16,539 nucleotides of DNA from Natrialbaceae archaeon (GCA_003552325.1 PUKM01000017.1:1-16539); one strand, 5' to 3'; shown: positions 1 through 7,303, counted from the first letter of the stretch. Made by a program: numbers and translations. Notes: a model not told the origin generated them from the letters alone.

Positions 1-2
1 CT

Positions 3-977
3 ATGCTCACCGACGAGTTCGGGCGTGAGGTTTCCGGGGTCCGCGTCTCACTCACCGACCGGTGCAATTTCGACTGTATCTACTGTCACAACGAGGGCCT
101 CGGTGATACGCGTGGCCCGCTCGAGGCCCAGGACGACGAGATGGACACCGATGACGTCGTTCGGTTTCTCGAGGTCGCCGCCGAGTTCGACGTCGACGCC
201 GTCAAGTTCACTGGTGGCGAGCCGATGCTTCGGGACGACCTCGAGGAGATTATCGCCCGAACGCCCGATTCGATGGAGGTCTCACTGACCACCAACGGGA
301 CCTTTCTCCCCGAGCGCGCCGAGGGCCTGGTCGAGGCCGGACTCGAGCGTGTCAACGTCTCCCAGGACGCCCTCAGCCCCGAGGCGTTCGCCGCCGTGAC
401 GAAAAGCGGGGCCTACGACAAAGTCCTCGAGGGCGTCCAGGCTGCCCTCGATGCCGGCCTGGACCCGGTCAAATTGAACATGGTCGTGTTCGAACACACG
501 GCTGGCTACGTCCCCGAGATGGTCGACCACGTCGCCGAAAACGACGGGCTCAGGTTGCAGTTGATCGAGTACATGCCGGAGTTGACGGGCAAACCAGAGT
601 GGAACGTCGAGATCGAACGGGTACACAACTGGCTGGCCGAGCAAGCGGTCGAGATCGAACATCGCGAGATGCACGACCGCAAGCGGTACTGGATCGACGG
701 CGAGGATGGTGGGCGAGGGATGGTCGAAATCGTCGACCCCGTCGAAAACCCGACCTTCTGTGCGAACTGCCATCGCGTCCGCGTCACCCACCAGGGGTAT
801 CTCAAGGGGTGTCTCAATCGGAACGACGACCTGCGGCCGATGGGGGAGATGACCAAACCCGAGATCAGGGAGGCGTTCCGCGAGGTCGTCACAAACCGGG
901 TCCCGTACTACGGCGAGTACATGATCCGAAACGGCGACGGCGAGTGGGAGTTGAACGACGAGTATATCGGCGTCTGA
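3..977 (+). CDS. moaA: GTP 3',8-cyclase MoaA (molybdopterin biosynthesis)
   Basis: This 324-residue radical SAM enzyme should catalyse the first step of molybdenum cofactor synthesis in the cytoplasm, converting GTP to 3',8-cyclo-GTP, which MoaC turns into cPMP. The N-terminal cluster motif CxxxCxxC is at C21, C25 and C28, and a GGEP SAM-binding motif is at 71-74. The second 4Fe-4S site that binds GTP is seen as C253, C256 and C270 (CxxC-x13-C). Length and both clusters fit the family, so the gene looks complete. The C-terminal Gly-Gly known from bacterial MoaA is absent; the protein ends in IGV. The ATG lies two bases into the window, so its promoter is not visible. It converges on the membrane cluster on the minus strand, with 30 bases between the stop codons. 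No other molybdopterin gene is in the window. Confidence 0.95.
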   Translation: MLTDEFGREVSGVRVSLTDRCNFDCIYCHNEGLGDTRGPLEAQDDEMDTDDVVRFLEVAAEFDVDAVKFTGGEPMLRDDLEEIIARTPDSMEVSLTTNGTFLPERAEGLVEAGLERVNVSQDALSPEAFAAVTKSGAYDKVLEGVQAALDAGLDPVKLNMVVFEHTAGYVPEMVDHVAENDGLRLQLIEYMPELTGKPEWNVEIERVHNWLAEQAVEIEHREMHDRKRYWIDGEDGGRGMVEIVDPVENPTFCANCHRVRVTHQGYLKGCLNRNDDLRPMGEMTKPEIREAFREVVTNRVPYYGEYMIRNGDGEWELNDEYIGV

Positions 978-1007
978 ACACCCTCACTGCATCGAACCGC
1001 TTCTGAC

Positions 1008-1505
1008 TCACCGTCGGAGACCCACGATCAAAAAGATGACCGCGAGCAAGAGCAAGATGATCGCTCCAGCCGGTTGGCCGCCCGTCCCGAACAGGTACGC
1101 ACCGTAGCCTACCGTCGCCGTGGCGACGCCGACGAGCAGACTCGCCACGATGTGGACGCCCTCGAGCCGGGCGGTCGGTGTTTCCCGACCGAGTTGCCGA
1201 CCGAGCTCGAGCGCCGACGTCCCGAGGTCCCAGGCGACGACGACCGCGAGTGCGCCGAGGACCGTGAGTATCACCGGTGCTTCGACTAGGCCACCGACGA
1301 TCACTCCGAAAAAGAGAATGCCGGCGCCGAAATCGATCGCCCGGCCGCTATCCCAGAAGAGCCCGAGGCCGATCAGTGCGGCCCCGACGACGGCGATGAT
1401 ACCGCCTTCGATCGAGGCGGCTCCAGCCAACACGAGTGCCAGGAGGGCCGCCGTTGTTGCACCGATACTGCTGATCCGCGTCGGTTCTCTGGTGAGTGTC
1501 TCCAT
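1008..1505 (-). CDS. Polytopic membrane protein, DUF7519-like
   Basis: This 165-residue hydrophobic protein has about six predicted membrane helices (roughly 14-30, 33-50, 59-76, 77-93, 116-139 and 145-163). There is one longer polar segment around 98-115. No catalytic motif is visible. It starts two bases after the DUF58 stop codon, so it is the last gene of the DUF4129-DUF58 operon and probably translationally coupled to it. From memory, small polytopic proteins in this position in haloarchaea are called DUF7519; I could not check this. An inferred role is as a membrane partner of the DUF58 protein. The function is unknown. Confidence 0.85.
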   Translation of the reverse strand: METLTREPTRISSIGATTAALLALVLAGAASIEGGIIAVVGAALIGLGLFWDSGRAIDFGAGILFFGVIVGGLVEAPVILTVLGALAVVVAWDLGTSALELGRQLGRETPTARLEGVHIVASLLVGVATATVGYGAYLFGTGGQPAGAIILLLLAVIFLIVGLRR

Positions 1506-1507
1506 GG

Positions 1508-3475
1508 TTACCGTCTCCCCCGGGCGTGTGCTCTCGCGATGGCTTCGTCGATCGTGTCGTCTGCGGGCCAGTCGATGACCGGGATGCCCGCACGCTGGAG
1601 GTCGAAGCGACGGATGCGACGGCCAACACGGGCGAGTTGCTGGCTCGTGGTCCGTTCGGCGGTCGTATCCGGGGTAATGACGGTGAGTGCGTGACCACGG
1701 GCGTTCAGTCGGCGAACGGTGCGGACTGACCCCCCGTCACACAGGGGCGTCAGGAACACCACCTGCGTCTCCGACCCCAGCCGTCGACGAACCATCCGGA
1801 GCTGGGCTTGCCATTGTGTCCCCGCGCTTGGGGGCTCCGTGGAGAACTGTGGATGGCTCGCCAGGAGTTCACTGAGTTGCATGCGGTGATGGTGGCCTGA
1901 GGAGGGCCCGAGCCAACATGTGTCTTTCAGGTTGATGCGCCGGCTATCCTGCCGATCGACCGGGCCAAGTGCGGCCAGCCCAACGGTATCGCCGGCATCG
2001 AGGAGTGAGGTCGCGATTCGTCCTGCCGCTTCGACGGAACGGTCGATGGCGTGTGGGGCGTCCGGCTCGGGTGCCAGATACGCCGATTTTCGGGCGTCGA
2101 TCAGGATGAGGACGCGGGCTGCACGTTCCTCGTGGAACTCGAGCGTGGCCAGTTCCCCGGAACGGGCGTGACGATTCCAGTCGATGCGGTTGAGTGGATC
2201 GTTGCGTCGGTACTCACGGACGGAGTGAAACTGCATGCCTTCTCCGGCGTCAGCCGTCGTTAGCTGGCCGGAGAAGCCGGCGGCAGCTGGCTGGAGTGGT
2301 ACGCTCGTCGCGAGCGGTCGGAGGGTCGGCCGGGCGACGAGTGTCGTCTTCGCGGGGACGTGGAACGTCCGTTCGTTCGACTGAGCGAAGTCCCTTGTCA
2401 AGACGATGGCGGGGTCGAATTCGTGGGTCCCACGCCTCGCGGTGACGGTGTAAGAAAATTGCACGCTGTCACCGGGGCGAAGACTCGTCCCCAGCCGGGC
2501 AACCCCATCAGTGACCGAGAGACCGGGCGGAACTCCGTCGAGGATCCGCACGTCCGGAAGCAGACGGCCCGATTCGTTGGAGACTCGAACCGTCACGGTG
2601 ACTTCCTCATCCGGTTCCGGGTCCTCTTCGCTCAGTACACGCTCGAGACTAATCTCCGGTTCGGGTGCCTCGAGGAGGTGGGCAAAGCCGGCATAGCCCA
2701 CGCCCACGACGCCCGCGAGAACGACACCTGGTGCCTCCGCGAGTGCGCCGAATCCGATGGCCGTGAGCGCAAGTGCGCCGACGCCAGTCCAGTACCCTGT
2801 TTGTGTGTTTCGGTACTCGGTTGGCTCGGTGACGGCCTTCGTCGTCGTCCGTGGTTCGATATTCTCGAAATCTTCGGGATCGTACTGGGGAATTTCTTCG
2901 GGAGCACGGCGTTCACCGAGCCCGCCGTACCCGATCGTTGCGATCGCTGCCGCGGTCCGACGGACGTACTGTCGAAAGCTGGTTTCTAAGTCGAGGACGC
3001 CAGCGAGTCGGTCTCGCAAAGGTTTTTCCTCGACTTCGAGGTCGGGTGAGAGGAAAGCTGCGGCGTACTCGTCCTCGGTCCAGGTGCCGTCTTTCAGCTG
3101 TGTCCGTGCTTCCCGTTTCGAGAGCCCCTCGAACCGCGTCAGGACAGCCATGGCCGCACCGGAGAGTCCCTCGGAGATCCGTTGGGAGCCGGTCGTAAAC
3201 TCGTAGCTGTCACGACGGAACTGATTGATCGCACTCGAGAGGGTGTGGCCAGGAACGGGAACGGTTGCTCGACGCTCCGGGTCTGGTGTTTCCGTGACGG
3301 TCCGTTCCTCACGGCGGCGGGTAAAGCCGTTGACGGCAGCGAGCAACGCGATGACACCGACCGCGCCGATGAGATACGCCGACGTGACGTCGAACGCGAT
3401 GACGTCAGCGAGAACGAGAACGGCCAGTCCAAACAGAAACAGCCCGACGGCACTGCTGATCCGGGTAGTGTTCAC
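1508..3475 (-). CDS. DUF58 domain membrane protein with fused N-terminal DUF7269-like domain
   Basis: This is a 655-residue membrane protein. Two N-terminal helices (about 8-28 and 32-50) are followed by a soluble region (about 60-220). Two more helices (about 228-245 and 247-267), a beta-rich segment (about 275-380) and the DUF58 domain follow. The DUF58 hallmark is seen at about 413-463: GMQFHSVREYRRND, then IDWNRHARSG, then a hydrophobic strand ending in LILIDARKS, as in vWA-like DUF58 proteins. DUF58 proteins usually act with MoxR AAA+ ATPases. Haloarchaeal DUF58 proteins are commonly about 400-450 residues. The extra 220 N-terminal residues, with ETPDPERR at 62-69 and TWTEDEYAAAFL at 131-142, resemble the separate DUF7269 protein often encoded next door. 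The start is GTG, overlapping the upstream stop (GTGA), with a Shine-Dalgarno GGTGAT five bases before it. Confidence 0.9.
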   Translation of the reverse strand: MNTTRISSAVGLFLFGLAVLVLADVIAFDVTSAYLIGAVGVIALLAAVNGFTRRREERTVTETPDPERRATVPVPGHTLSSAINQFRRDSYEFTTGSQRISEGLSGAAMAVLTRFEGLSKREARTQLKDGTWTEDEYAAAFLSPDLEVEEKPLRDRLAGVLDLETSFRQYVRRTAAAIATIGYGGLGERRAPEEIPQYDPEDFENIEPRTTTKAVTEPTEYRNTQTGYWTGVGALALTAIGFGALAEAPGVVLAGVVGVGYAGFAHLLEAPEPEISLERVLSEEDPEPDEEVTVTVRVSNESGRLLPDVRILDGVPPGLSVTDGVARLGTSLRPGDSVQFSYTVTARRGTHEFDPAIVLTRDFAQSNERTFHVPAKTTLVARPTLRPLATSVPLQPAAAGFSGQLTTADAGEGMQFHSVREYRRNDPLNRIDWNRHARSGELATLEFHEERAARVLILIDARKSAYLAPEPDAPHAIDRSVEAAGRIATSLLDAGDTVGLAALGPVDRQDSRRINLKDTCWLGPSSGHHHRMQLSELLASHPQFSTEPPSAGTQWQAQLRMVRRRLGSETQVVFLTPLCDGGSVRTVRRLNARGHALTVITPDTTAERTTSQQLARVGRRIRRFDLQRAGIPVIDWPADDTIDEAIARAHARGRR

Positions 3476-4413
3476 GTGGAATCACCCGTGTTCGATCCGT
3501 CATCACCGTCGACACCATAACTCGATTCGATCGCTCGCAGGGTGTCGATGGCCTGTTGTTCACGCTCGTCGGTCGTCGACTCGTGGCCGTACCGGACGGC
3601 TTCGAACAGCTCGGTCAGTTCAGTGACGTGTGCTTCGTCGATGCCTGCGTCGACGGCGACATCGGCGAACTCACCAGGGGTCGTTGTCTCCGGTCGGTCG
3701 ACGTCCAATAACTGCGTCATCTCCTCCCAGGCGCGATAGACTTCGTTGTCTATCTCTGCCGTCGCCGTCTCGGTGATCCGATCGGCCGCACGTCCGGCGG
3801 CTGCAGCCACCGCCACTCGGTCGTCGGGCCCGTCTTCAACGGATGGGTCGGTCAGCTGATCGTCGTCGTCGCTCGAGCGGTTACTCAGGGCGAGCCCACC
3901 GACGAAAATCAGCGCGAGGACGGCGAGGAGGCCGATGATGGGGGCGAAATCGAACGCGGTAGTTTCGGTCTCACCGTCCCCACCGTCACCACCGCCGGGC
4001 TCTTGATCGGGGTCTTCTGCGTCTCCCGCTGGCGTTTCTATCTCGAAGCTGCCATCGAGGATGAAGGTAGCGATCAGCCAGTACACGGCGGCGGAGATGA
4101 CCATGAGCACGAGGATGATCGCGACAATCGTGATGACCTGTCGGTGGTTGTTGATGGCGTACCAGACGAACGCGATCGCGGCGAGTATCAAGACGGCGAA
4201 AAACAAATACTGGACGATATCTGGGATCTCCCCGTCGGCTGATTCGTCGACGTCCGTGTCGGCGACTGGTTGGCCCACGGCTTCCTCATCCTGGGGGCCA
4301 TAGCCCTCGCTCCCGGGATCGACTGGTGAGGCAATCGTCGCGGCCACGAGCCCGATCGAGACGATTGCGATGAGGACAATCGCGAGTCGGAGGGTAATTT
4401 CCTTCGAGGACAC
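3472..4413 (-). CDS. DUF4129 domain membrane protein
   Basis: This 313-residue protein is the first gene of a three-gene minus-strand operon. A signal-like helix is at about 9-28, followed by an acidic external stretch and helices at about 66-87, 93-118 and 156-177. Acidic, Gly-rich linkers (about 120-152) lie between them. The C-terminal soluble part (about 222-298) carries VYRAWEEM, TTTPGEFADVAVDAGI and LTELFEAVRYG, which is the DUF4129 pattern also found at the end of transglutaminase-like proteins. DUF4129 proteins are typical partners of DUF58/MoxR clusters, perhaps in envelope protein processing or assembly. The start is GTG. An archaeal TATA-like box TTATTAG lies about 28 bases upstream, so the transcript would have almost no leader. 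The last four bases overlap the DUF58 gene. Confidence 0.88.
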   Translation of the reverse strand: MSSKEITLRLAIVLIAIVSIGLVAATIASPVDPGSEGYGPQDEEAVGQPVADTDVDESADGEIPDIVQYLFFAVLILAAIAFVWYAINNHRQVITIVAIILVLMVISAAVYWLIATFILDGSFEIETPAGDAEDPDQEPGGGDGGDGETETTAFDFAPIIGLLAVLALIFVGGLALSNRSSDDDDQLTDPSVEDGPDDRVAVAAAAGRAADRITETATAEIDNEVYRAWEEMTQLLDVDRPETTTPGEFADVAVDAGIDEAHVTELTELFEAVRYGHESTTDEREQQAIDTLRAIESSYGVDGDDGSNTGDST

Positions 4414-4440
4414 CGGTTGAAACGTCGTTTTGCCTAGCGC

Positions 4441-4460
4441 CTAATAAGTCGTCGGTTTTC
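4441..4460 (-). promoter_or_regulatory. Archaeal promoter (BRE + TATA) for the DUF4129-DUF58 operon
   Basis: Read on the minus strand, a purine-rich GAAAACCGAC (BRE-like) is followed by TTATTAG at 4447-4441. Transcription would begin about 26 bases downstream, near 4419, only a few bases before the GTG start at 4413. This fits the near-leaderless transcripts common in haloarchaea. Confidence 0.55.
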
Positions 4461-4581
4461 GCTATGTCATATAGTAACAACTGAAACGATTGACACACTG
4501 ATTGCCGACCTGTCTGGCGATCAGGTGTGCAATGACTTGCTGTGGCTACTATACCACCCCGCAAACCGATGGAGGCCGCCC

Positions 4582-4600
4582 TTTCGTTGCGCTTAAGTAC
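4582..4600 (+). promoter_or_regulatory. Likely promoter of tRNA-Ser and the S13 operon
   Basis: TTTCGTTGC followed by CTTAAGTA (4592-4599) resembles a haloarchaeal BRE plus TATA box. Transcription would start near 4622, giving a leader of about 57 bases before tRNA-Ser. The tRNA and the following ribosomal protein genes are probably on one transcript. Confidence 0.45.
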
Positions 4601-4678
4601 CGGCCCCGGGAAAGAACAGGTGCACTACGATGTAGGGGGCCGACCCCGAGTCCGGAAGGGCGACGATACAGACACGGT

Positions 4679-4761
4679 GTCGTGGTAGCCAAGCGGCCCA
4701 AGGCGCATGGTTGCTAACCATGTGGCGTCAAGCCTCCGGGGTTCGAATCCCCGCCACGACG
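4679..4761 (+). tRNA. tRNA-Ser (anticodon GCT)
   Basis: This is a class II tRNA, and all arms can be folded. The acceptor stem GTCGTGG pairs with CCACGAC (4754-4760), and the discriminator is G at 4761, as expected for serine. The anticodon stem CATGG/CCATG encloses loop TTGCTAA, with anticodon GCT at 4713-4715, reading AGC/AGT. A long variable arm (GGC...GCC) and a T arm CGGGG-TTCGAAT-CCCCG follow. CCA is not encoded and there is no intron. It stands 91 bases before rps13, matching the haloarchaeal arrangement in which a tRNA precedes the S13 operon. Confidence 0.97.
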
Positions 4762-4852
4762 TCGATCAGTCGACAGCCAGACTCCCTGACAGTGGTGGGT
4801 CGATCTGTCGACGTCGAATCGCACACACCGCAGACAACCATAGATTGCACAC

Positions 4853-5359
4853 ATGAGTGAGGAAGAACCTCAAACAGCGGAGGAAGACGAGCTCCAATAC
4901 TTCGTCCGAATCGGCCAGACGGACCTGGACGGGACGAAGTCAGTCGAGCGCTCGCTGTCGGAGATGAACGGGATCGGCCGACGAACCGCCCGCATCATCG
5001 CCGACAAAGCCGGCGTCGACCGAACGGCGACGTTCGGCGCGCTCGAGCAAGAGACGATCGACACGGTCGTCGAACTCGTCGAGAACTACGCCGAGGAAGT
5101 ACCGGACTGGCTCACCAACCGCCAGAAGGACTTCTACACCGGCGAGACCTCCCACGAAACCGGTAACGATCTCCAGTTGACTCGTCAGCACGACGTCAAC
5201 CGGATGAAAATGATTGACTCCTACAAGGGTGTTCGCCACAAGCGCGGCCAGAAGGTCCGTGGCCAGCGAACCAAATCCACCGGCCGAACCGAGGGAACCA
5301 TCGGCGTCAACGTCGAGGAGATCCGCGAGGAAGCCGAAGAGGGAGGTGACGACGAATAA
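4853..5359 (+). CDS. rps13: 30S ribosomal protein S13 (uS13)
   Basis: This 168-residue protein of the small subunit head contacts the P-site tRNA and the intersubunit bridge. The helix-hairpin-helix core GIGRRTARII is at 40-49. The basic C-terminal tail SYKGVRHKRGQKVRGQRT, typical of uS13, is at about 123-140. An acidic end (EEAEEGGDDE) follows, as is usual in halophiles. It is the first protein gene after tRNA-Ser, and its stop shares one base with the rps4 start (TAATG). The length is within the archaeal range, which is longer than in bacteria. No clear Shine-Dalgarno sequence precedes the ATG, so its translation may depend on processing of the tRNA-containing leader. Confidence 0.97.
   Translation: MSEEEPQTAEEDELQYFVRIGQTDLDGTKSVERSLSEMNGIGRRTARIIADKAGVDRTATFGALEQETIDTVVELVENYAEEVPDWLTNRQKDFYTGETSHETGNDLQLTRQHDVNRMKMIDSYKGVRHKRGQKVRGQRTKSTGRTEGTIGVNVEEIREEAEEGGDDE
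5342..5349 (+). promoter_or_regulatory. Strong Shine-Dalgarno for rps4
   Basis: GGAGGTGA matches eight bases of the sequence complementary to the archaeal 16S rRNA 3' end. It lies inside the end of rps13, nine bases before the rps4 ATG at 5359, and supports that start. Confidence 0.7.
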
Positions 5360-5880
5360 TGCCACTGGGATCCAACACCAAACAGTACGAAACGCCGAAC
5401 CCCCCCTACCAGGGTGAGCGAATCGCGAGCGAGCACGGGCTCCTCGATCGCTACGGCCTGGCGAACAAAGAAGAACTTTGGCGTGCAGAGTCCGAGCTTC
5501 GCTCCTACCGGCGCGAGGCTCGTGACCTGCTTGCCCAGGAACAGGACGACCCTGCCGTGATCAACCGAACCGAGGAGTTCCTCGGCCGGCTCAAACGCGT
5601 CGGCATTCTCGACGAAGCAGACGGCCTCGGTGCCGTCCTCGCACTCGAGGTCGAAGACGTCCTCGAGCGCCGTCTCCAGACGGTTGCCTACCGCAAAGGC
5701 CTGGCACAGACGCCACAGCAGGCGCGTCAGTTCATTACACACGGGCACATCGTCCTCGGCGAGCAGCGACAACGCATCCCGTCGTACGTCGTTGACGTCG
5801 ACGAGGAGGATCTGGTCGCGTTCGACGAGCACAGCCCACTGGCAGACGAACTCCACCCGGAACGAGCGGAGGGACAATAA
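5359..5880 (+). CDS. rps4: 30S ribosomal protein S4 (uS4)
   Basis: This 173-residue 16S rRNA-binding protein is a primary assembly factor of the small subunit body. The S4 RNA-binding domain is at about 102-150 and includes LERRLQTVAY, ARQFITHGHIVLG and the SYVVDVDEED strand. The N-terminus (MPLGSNTKQYETPNPPYQ) is the usual archaeal form, without the zinc-finger cysteines of some bacteria. It overlaps the rps13 stop by one base and is followed by rps11 after one base. A strong Shine-Dalgarno sequence within rps13 fixes the start. The order S13-S4-S11-RpoD is the standard archaeal one. Confidence 0.97.
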   Translation: MPLGSNTKQYETPNPPYQGERIASEHGLLDRYGLANKEELWRAESELRSYRREARDLLAQEQDDPAVINRTEEFLGRLKRVGILDEADGLGAVLALEVEDVLERRLQTVAYRKGLAQTPQQARQFITHGHIVLGEQRQRIPSYVVDVDEEDLVAFDEHSPLADELHPERAEGQ

Positions 5881-5881
5881 C

Positions 5882-6268
5882 ATGGCAGACGACGACAAGT
5901 GGGGCATCGCCCACGTACACGCATCGTTCAACAACACCATCATGACCGTGACCGACCTCACGGGTGCCGAGACCATCGTGAAATCATCCGGTGGGACGGC
6001 CGTCAAGCAAAACCGCGACGAGGCATCGCCGTACGCCGCGATGCAGATGGCCGAATCTGTTGCTGAAGAGATCAAAGCAGCCGGGATTACCGGTCTGCAC
6101 GTCCGCGTTCGCGGTCCTGGCGGGAATCTCCAGAAATCCCCCGGCCCCGGCGCACAGGCGACGATCCGTGCACTCGCACGATCGGGTATCGAAATCGGCC
6201 GTATCGAGGACGTCACCCCGATCCCACACGACGGATCGCGTGCACCCAAAGGCAAGGGCGGCTTCTAG
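5882..6268 (+). CDS. rps11: 30S ribosomal protein S11 (uS11)
   Basis: This 128-residue protein of the small subunit platform lies near the mRNA exit. Recognisable uS11 features are WGIAHVHASFNNTI at 7-20, the RGPGGNLQKSPGPGAQATIR region at about 77-96, and the C-terminal DVTPIPHDGSR..KGKGGF at 110-128. The reading frame stays open far upstream, inside rps4. The ATG at 5882 is chosen because it gives the standard N-terminus MADDDKWGIAHV, has GGAGG at 5868-5872 nine bases before it, and lies one base after the rps4 stop. It is followed by rpoD after three bases. Confidence 0.97.
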   Translation: MADDDKWGIAHVHASFNNTIMTVTDLTGAETIVKSSGGTAVKQNRDEASPYAAMQMAESVAEEIKAAGITGLHVRVRGPGGNLQKSPGPGAQATIRALARSGIEIGRIEDVTPIPHDGSRAPKGKGGF

Positions 6269-6271
6269 ACC

Positions 6272-7021
6272 ATGAGCGAAGAGTACGACGTCGAATTCGT
6301 TGAACGCGACGACCGGAGCGCACGGTTTCTCGTCCGCGGCGTCACGCCAGCGTTTGCGAACGGCATCCGTCGGGCAATGATCGCCGACGTGCCGACGATG
6401 GCCATCGACGAAGTCCGCTTCATCGAGAACTCCTCGGTGATGTTCGACGAGCAACTCGCGCTCCGCCTTGGCCTCGTCCCACTGACGACGCCACCGGCAG
6501 GCGAGTTCGTCGACGGCGACGTCGTCACGCTCTCGATCGACGTCGAGGGACCAGGGACCGCCTATTCTGGCGACCTGGTCTCGAGTGACGATCTCGTCCA
6601 ACCGGCCGATCAGAACGTCCCGATCATCAACCTCAAAGACGGCCAGCGCCTCGAGGCCGAAGCCGACGCCGCACTCGGCCGTGGCAAGGACCACGCCAAA
6701 CACCAGGGCGGCGTCTCTGTCGGCTATCGACACCTCCAGCGTGTCGAAGTCGGCGACGAACTGTCTGAGTTCGAAGACCGCGAGCCACAGATCGTCCGCG
6801 GCGTGATCGAAGACGACGGCGAACTCGTGTCGACGAGCGAATTCGGTCACGATCTGGCCGAACGCTACCCCGAACACGACGTTCACGTCGAGGACGTTCC
6901 GAACGCGTTCGTCTTCCACGTCGAGACTGATGGATCCTTTTCGGTCGAAGAGCTCGTGACCCGAGCCGTCGATTCCATCGACGAGCGTGCGAAGTCGCTC
7001 GAGGAAGCCGTTCAACTATAA
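6272..7021 (+). CDS. rpoD: DNA-directed RNA polymerase subunit D (Rpo3)
   Basis: This 249-residue protein is the archaeal counterpart of the bacterial alpha N-terminal domain and eukaryotic Rpb3. It pairs with subunit L, and together with N and P forms the assembly platform of RNA polymerase. The dimerisation motif RFLVRGVTPAFANGIRRAMIADVPTMA is represented at about 18-44 (key residues F, NGIRRAM, E/D). The insert domain is at about 145-200, and the C-terminus returns to the alpha fold (SVEELVTRAVDSID). It has no cysteine, so it cannot bind the iron-sulfur cluster found in some archaeal RpoD proteins; this is usual in halophiles. It is the last gene of the first ribosomal block, followed by a 197-base gap with two perfect hairpins and then tRNA-Leu. 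Confidence 0.96.
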   Translation: MSEEYDVEFVERDDRSARFLVRGVTPAFANGIRRAMIADVPTMAIDEVRFIENSSVMFDEQLALRLGLVPLTTPPAGEFVDGDVVTLSIDVEGPGTAYSGDLVSSDDLVQPADQNVPIINLKDGQRLEAEADAALGRGKDHAKHQGGVSVGYRHLQRVEVGDELSEFEDREPQIVRGVIEDDGELVSTSEFGHDLAERYPEHDVHVEDVPNAFVFHVETDGSFSVEELVTRAVDSIDERAKSLEEAVQL

Positions 7022-7088
7022 GTATCATACGCCAATGACCCCTCGCCTCACATCCCCATCGACTGTCCGCCCGTCCGCTGTGAGCGCA

Positions 7089-7118
7089 GACGCCGGTTTC
7101 GACACCCATACCGGCGTC
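7089..7118. repeat. Perfect hairpin 1 between rpoD and tRNA-Leu
   Basis: GACGCCGGT (7089-7097) pairs perfectly with ACCGGCGTC (7110-7118) around a 12-base loop. It lies 68 bases after the rpoD stop and is not followed by a T tract. It could be an end-protecting or processing structure for the rpoD transcript. Confidence 0.6.
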
Positions 7119-7132
7119 GACGCCAGCAGTGA

Positions 7133-7155
7133 TGGGTCCGTTCCTGACGGACCCA
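7133..7155. repeat. Perfect hairpin 2 between rpoD and tRNA-Leu
   Basis: TGGGTCCGT (7133-7141) pairs perfectly with ACGGACCCA (7147-7155) around a five-base loop. A further copy of GGGTCCG occurs at 7166-7172, which could compete for pairing. The hairpin stands just upstream of the presumed tRNA-Leu promoter. Confidence 0.6.
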
Positions 7156-7170
7156 CTGACCAGACGGGTC

Positions 7171-7195
7171 CGGAAACCGAAAGGGGTTTTACCGG
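7171..7195 (+). promoter_or_regulatory. Likely promoter of tRNA-Leu and the L18e operon
   Basis: A purine-rich BRE-like stretch CGGAAACCGAAAGGGG precedes TTTTA at 7187-7191. Transcription would begin about 26 bases downstream, near 7215, just before the tRNA-Leu 5' end at 7219. This suggests the second half of the superoperon can be transcribed on its own. Confidence 0.6.
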
Positions 7196-7218
7196 GCGAC
7201 GGGTACGGGGAAGTGCGA

Positions 7219-7303
7219 GCAGGGATAGCCAAGTCTGGCCAACGGCGCAGCGTTCAGGGCGCTGTCTCGTAGGAGTCCGCAGGTTCAAATCCTGCTCCCT
7301 GCA
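7219..7303 (+). tRNA. tRNA-Leu (anticodon CAG)
   Basis: This is a class II tRNA. The acceptor GCAGGGA pairs with TCCCTGC (7296-7302), with discriminator A at 7303 as expected for leucine. The anticodon stem CAGCG/CGCTG encloses loop TTCAGGG, with anticodon CAG at 7255-7257, reading CTG, and a G at position 37. The variable arm (CTC..GAG) and T arm GCAGG-TTCAAAT-CCTGC are well formed. CCA is not encoded and there is no intron. A tRNA-Leu upstream of L18e-L13-S9 is the arrangement described for the Haloarcula S9 operon. Confidence 0.97.

Larger units (their letters stand above)
4414..4678. other. Divergent intergenic region
   Basis: These 265 bases separate the minus-strand membrane operon from tRNA-Ser. 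They hold the promoter of each unit, and I see no gene. A short inverted repeat ACCTG/CAGGT surrounds 4507-4525, and a GGGG-CCGA-CCCC hairpin sits at 4636-4647 in the presumed tRNA leader. Confidence 0.6.

Noticed and set aside
5221..6255. Long minus-strand open frame opposite rps13, rps4 and rps11
   Set aside because: It spans three well-identified ribosomal genes and has no motif; such antisense frames are common in GC-rich haloarchaeal DNA.
5984..7015. Long minus-strand open frame opposite rps11 and rpoD
   Set aside because: It is the mirror of conserved genes, with biased low-complexity composition and no domain.
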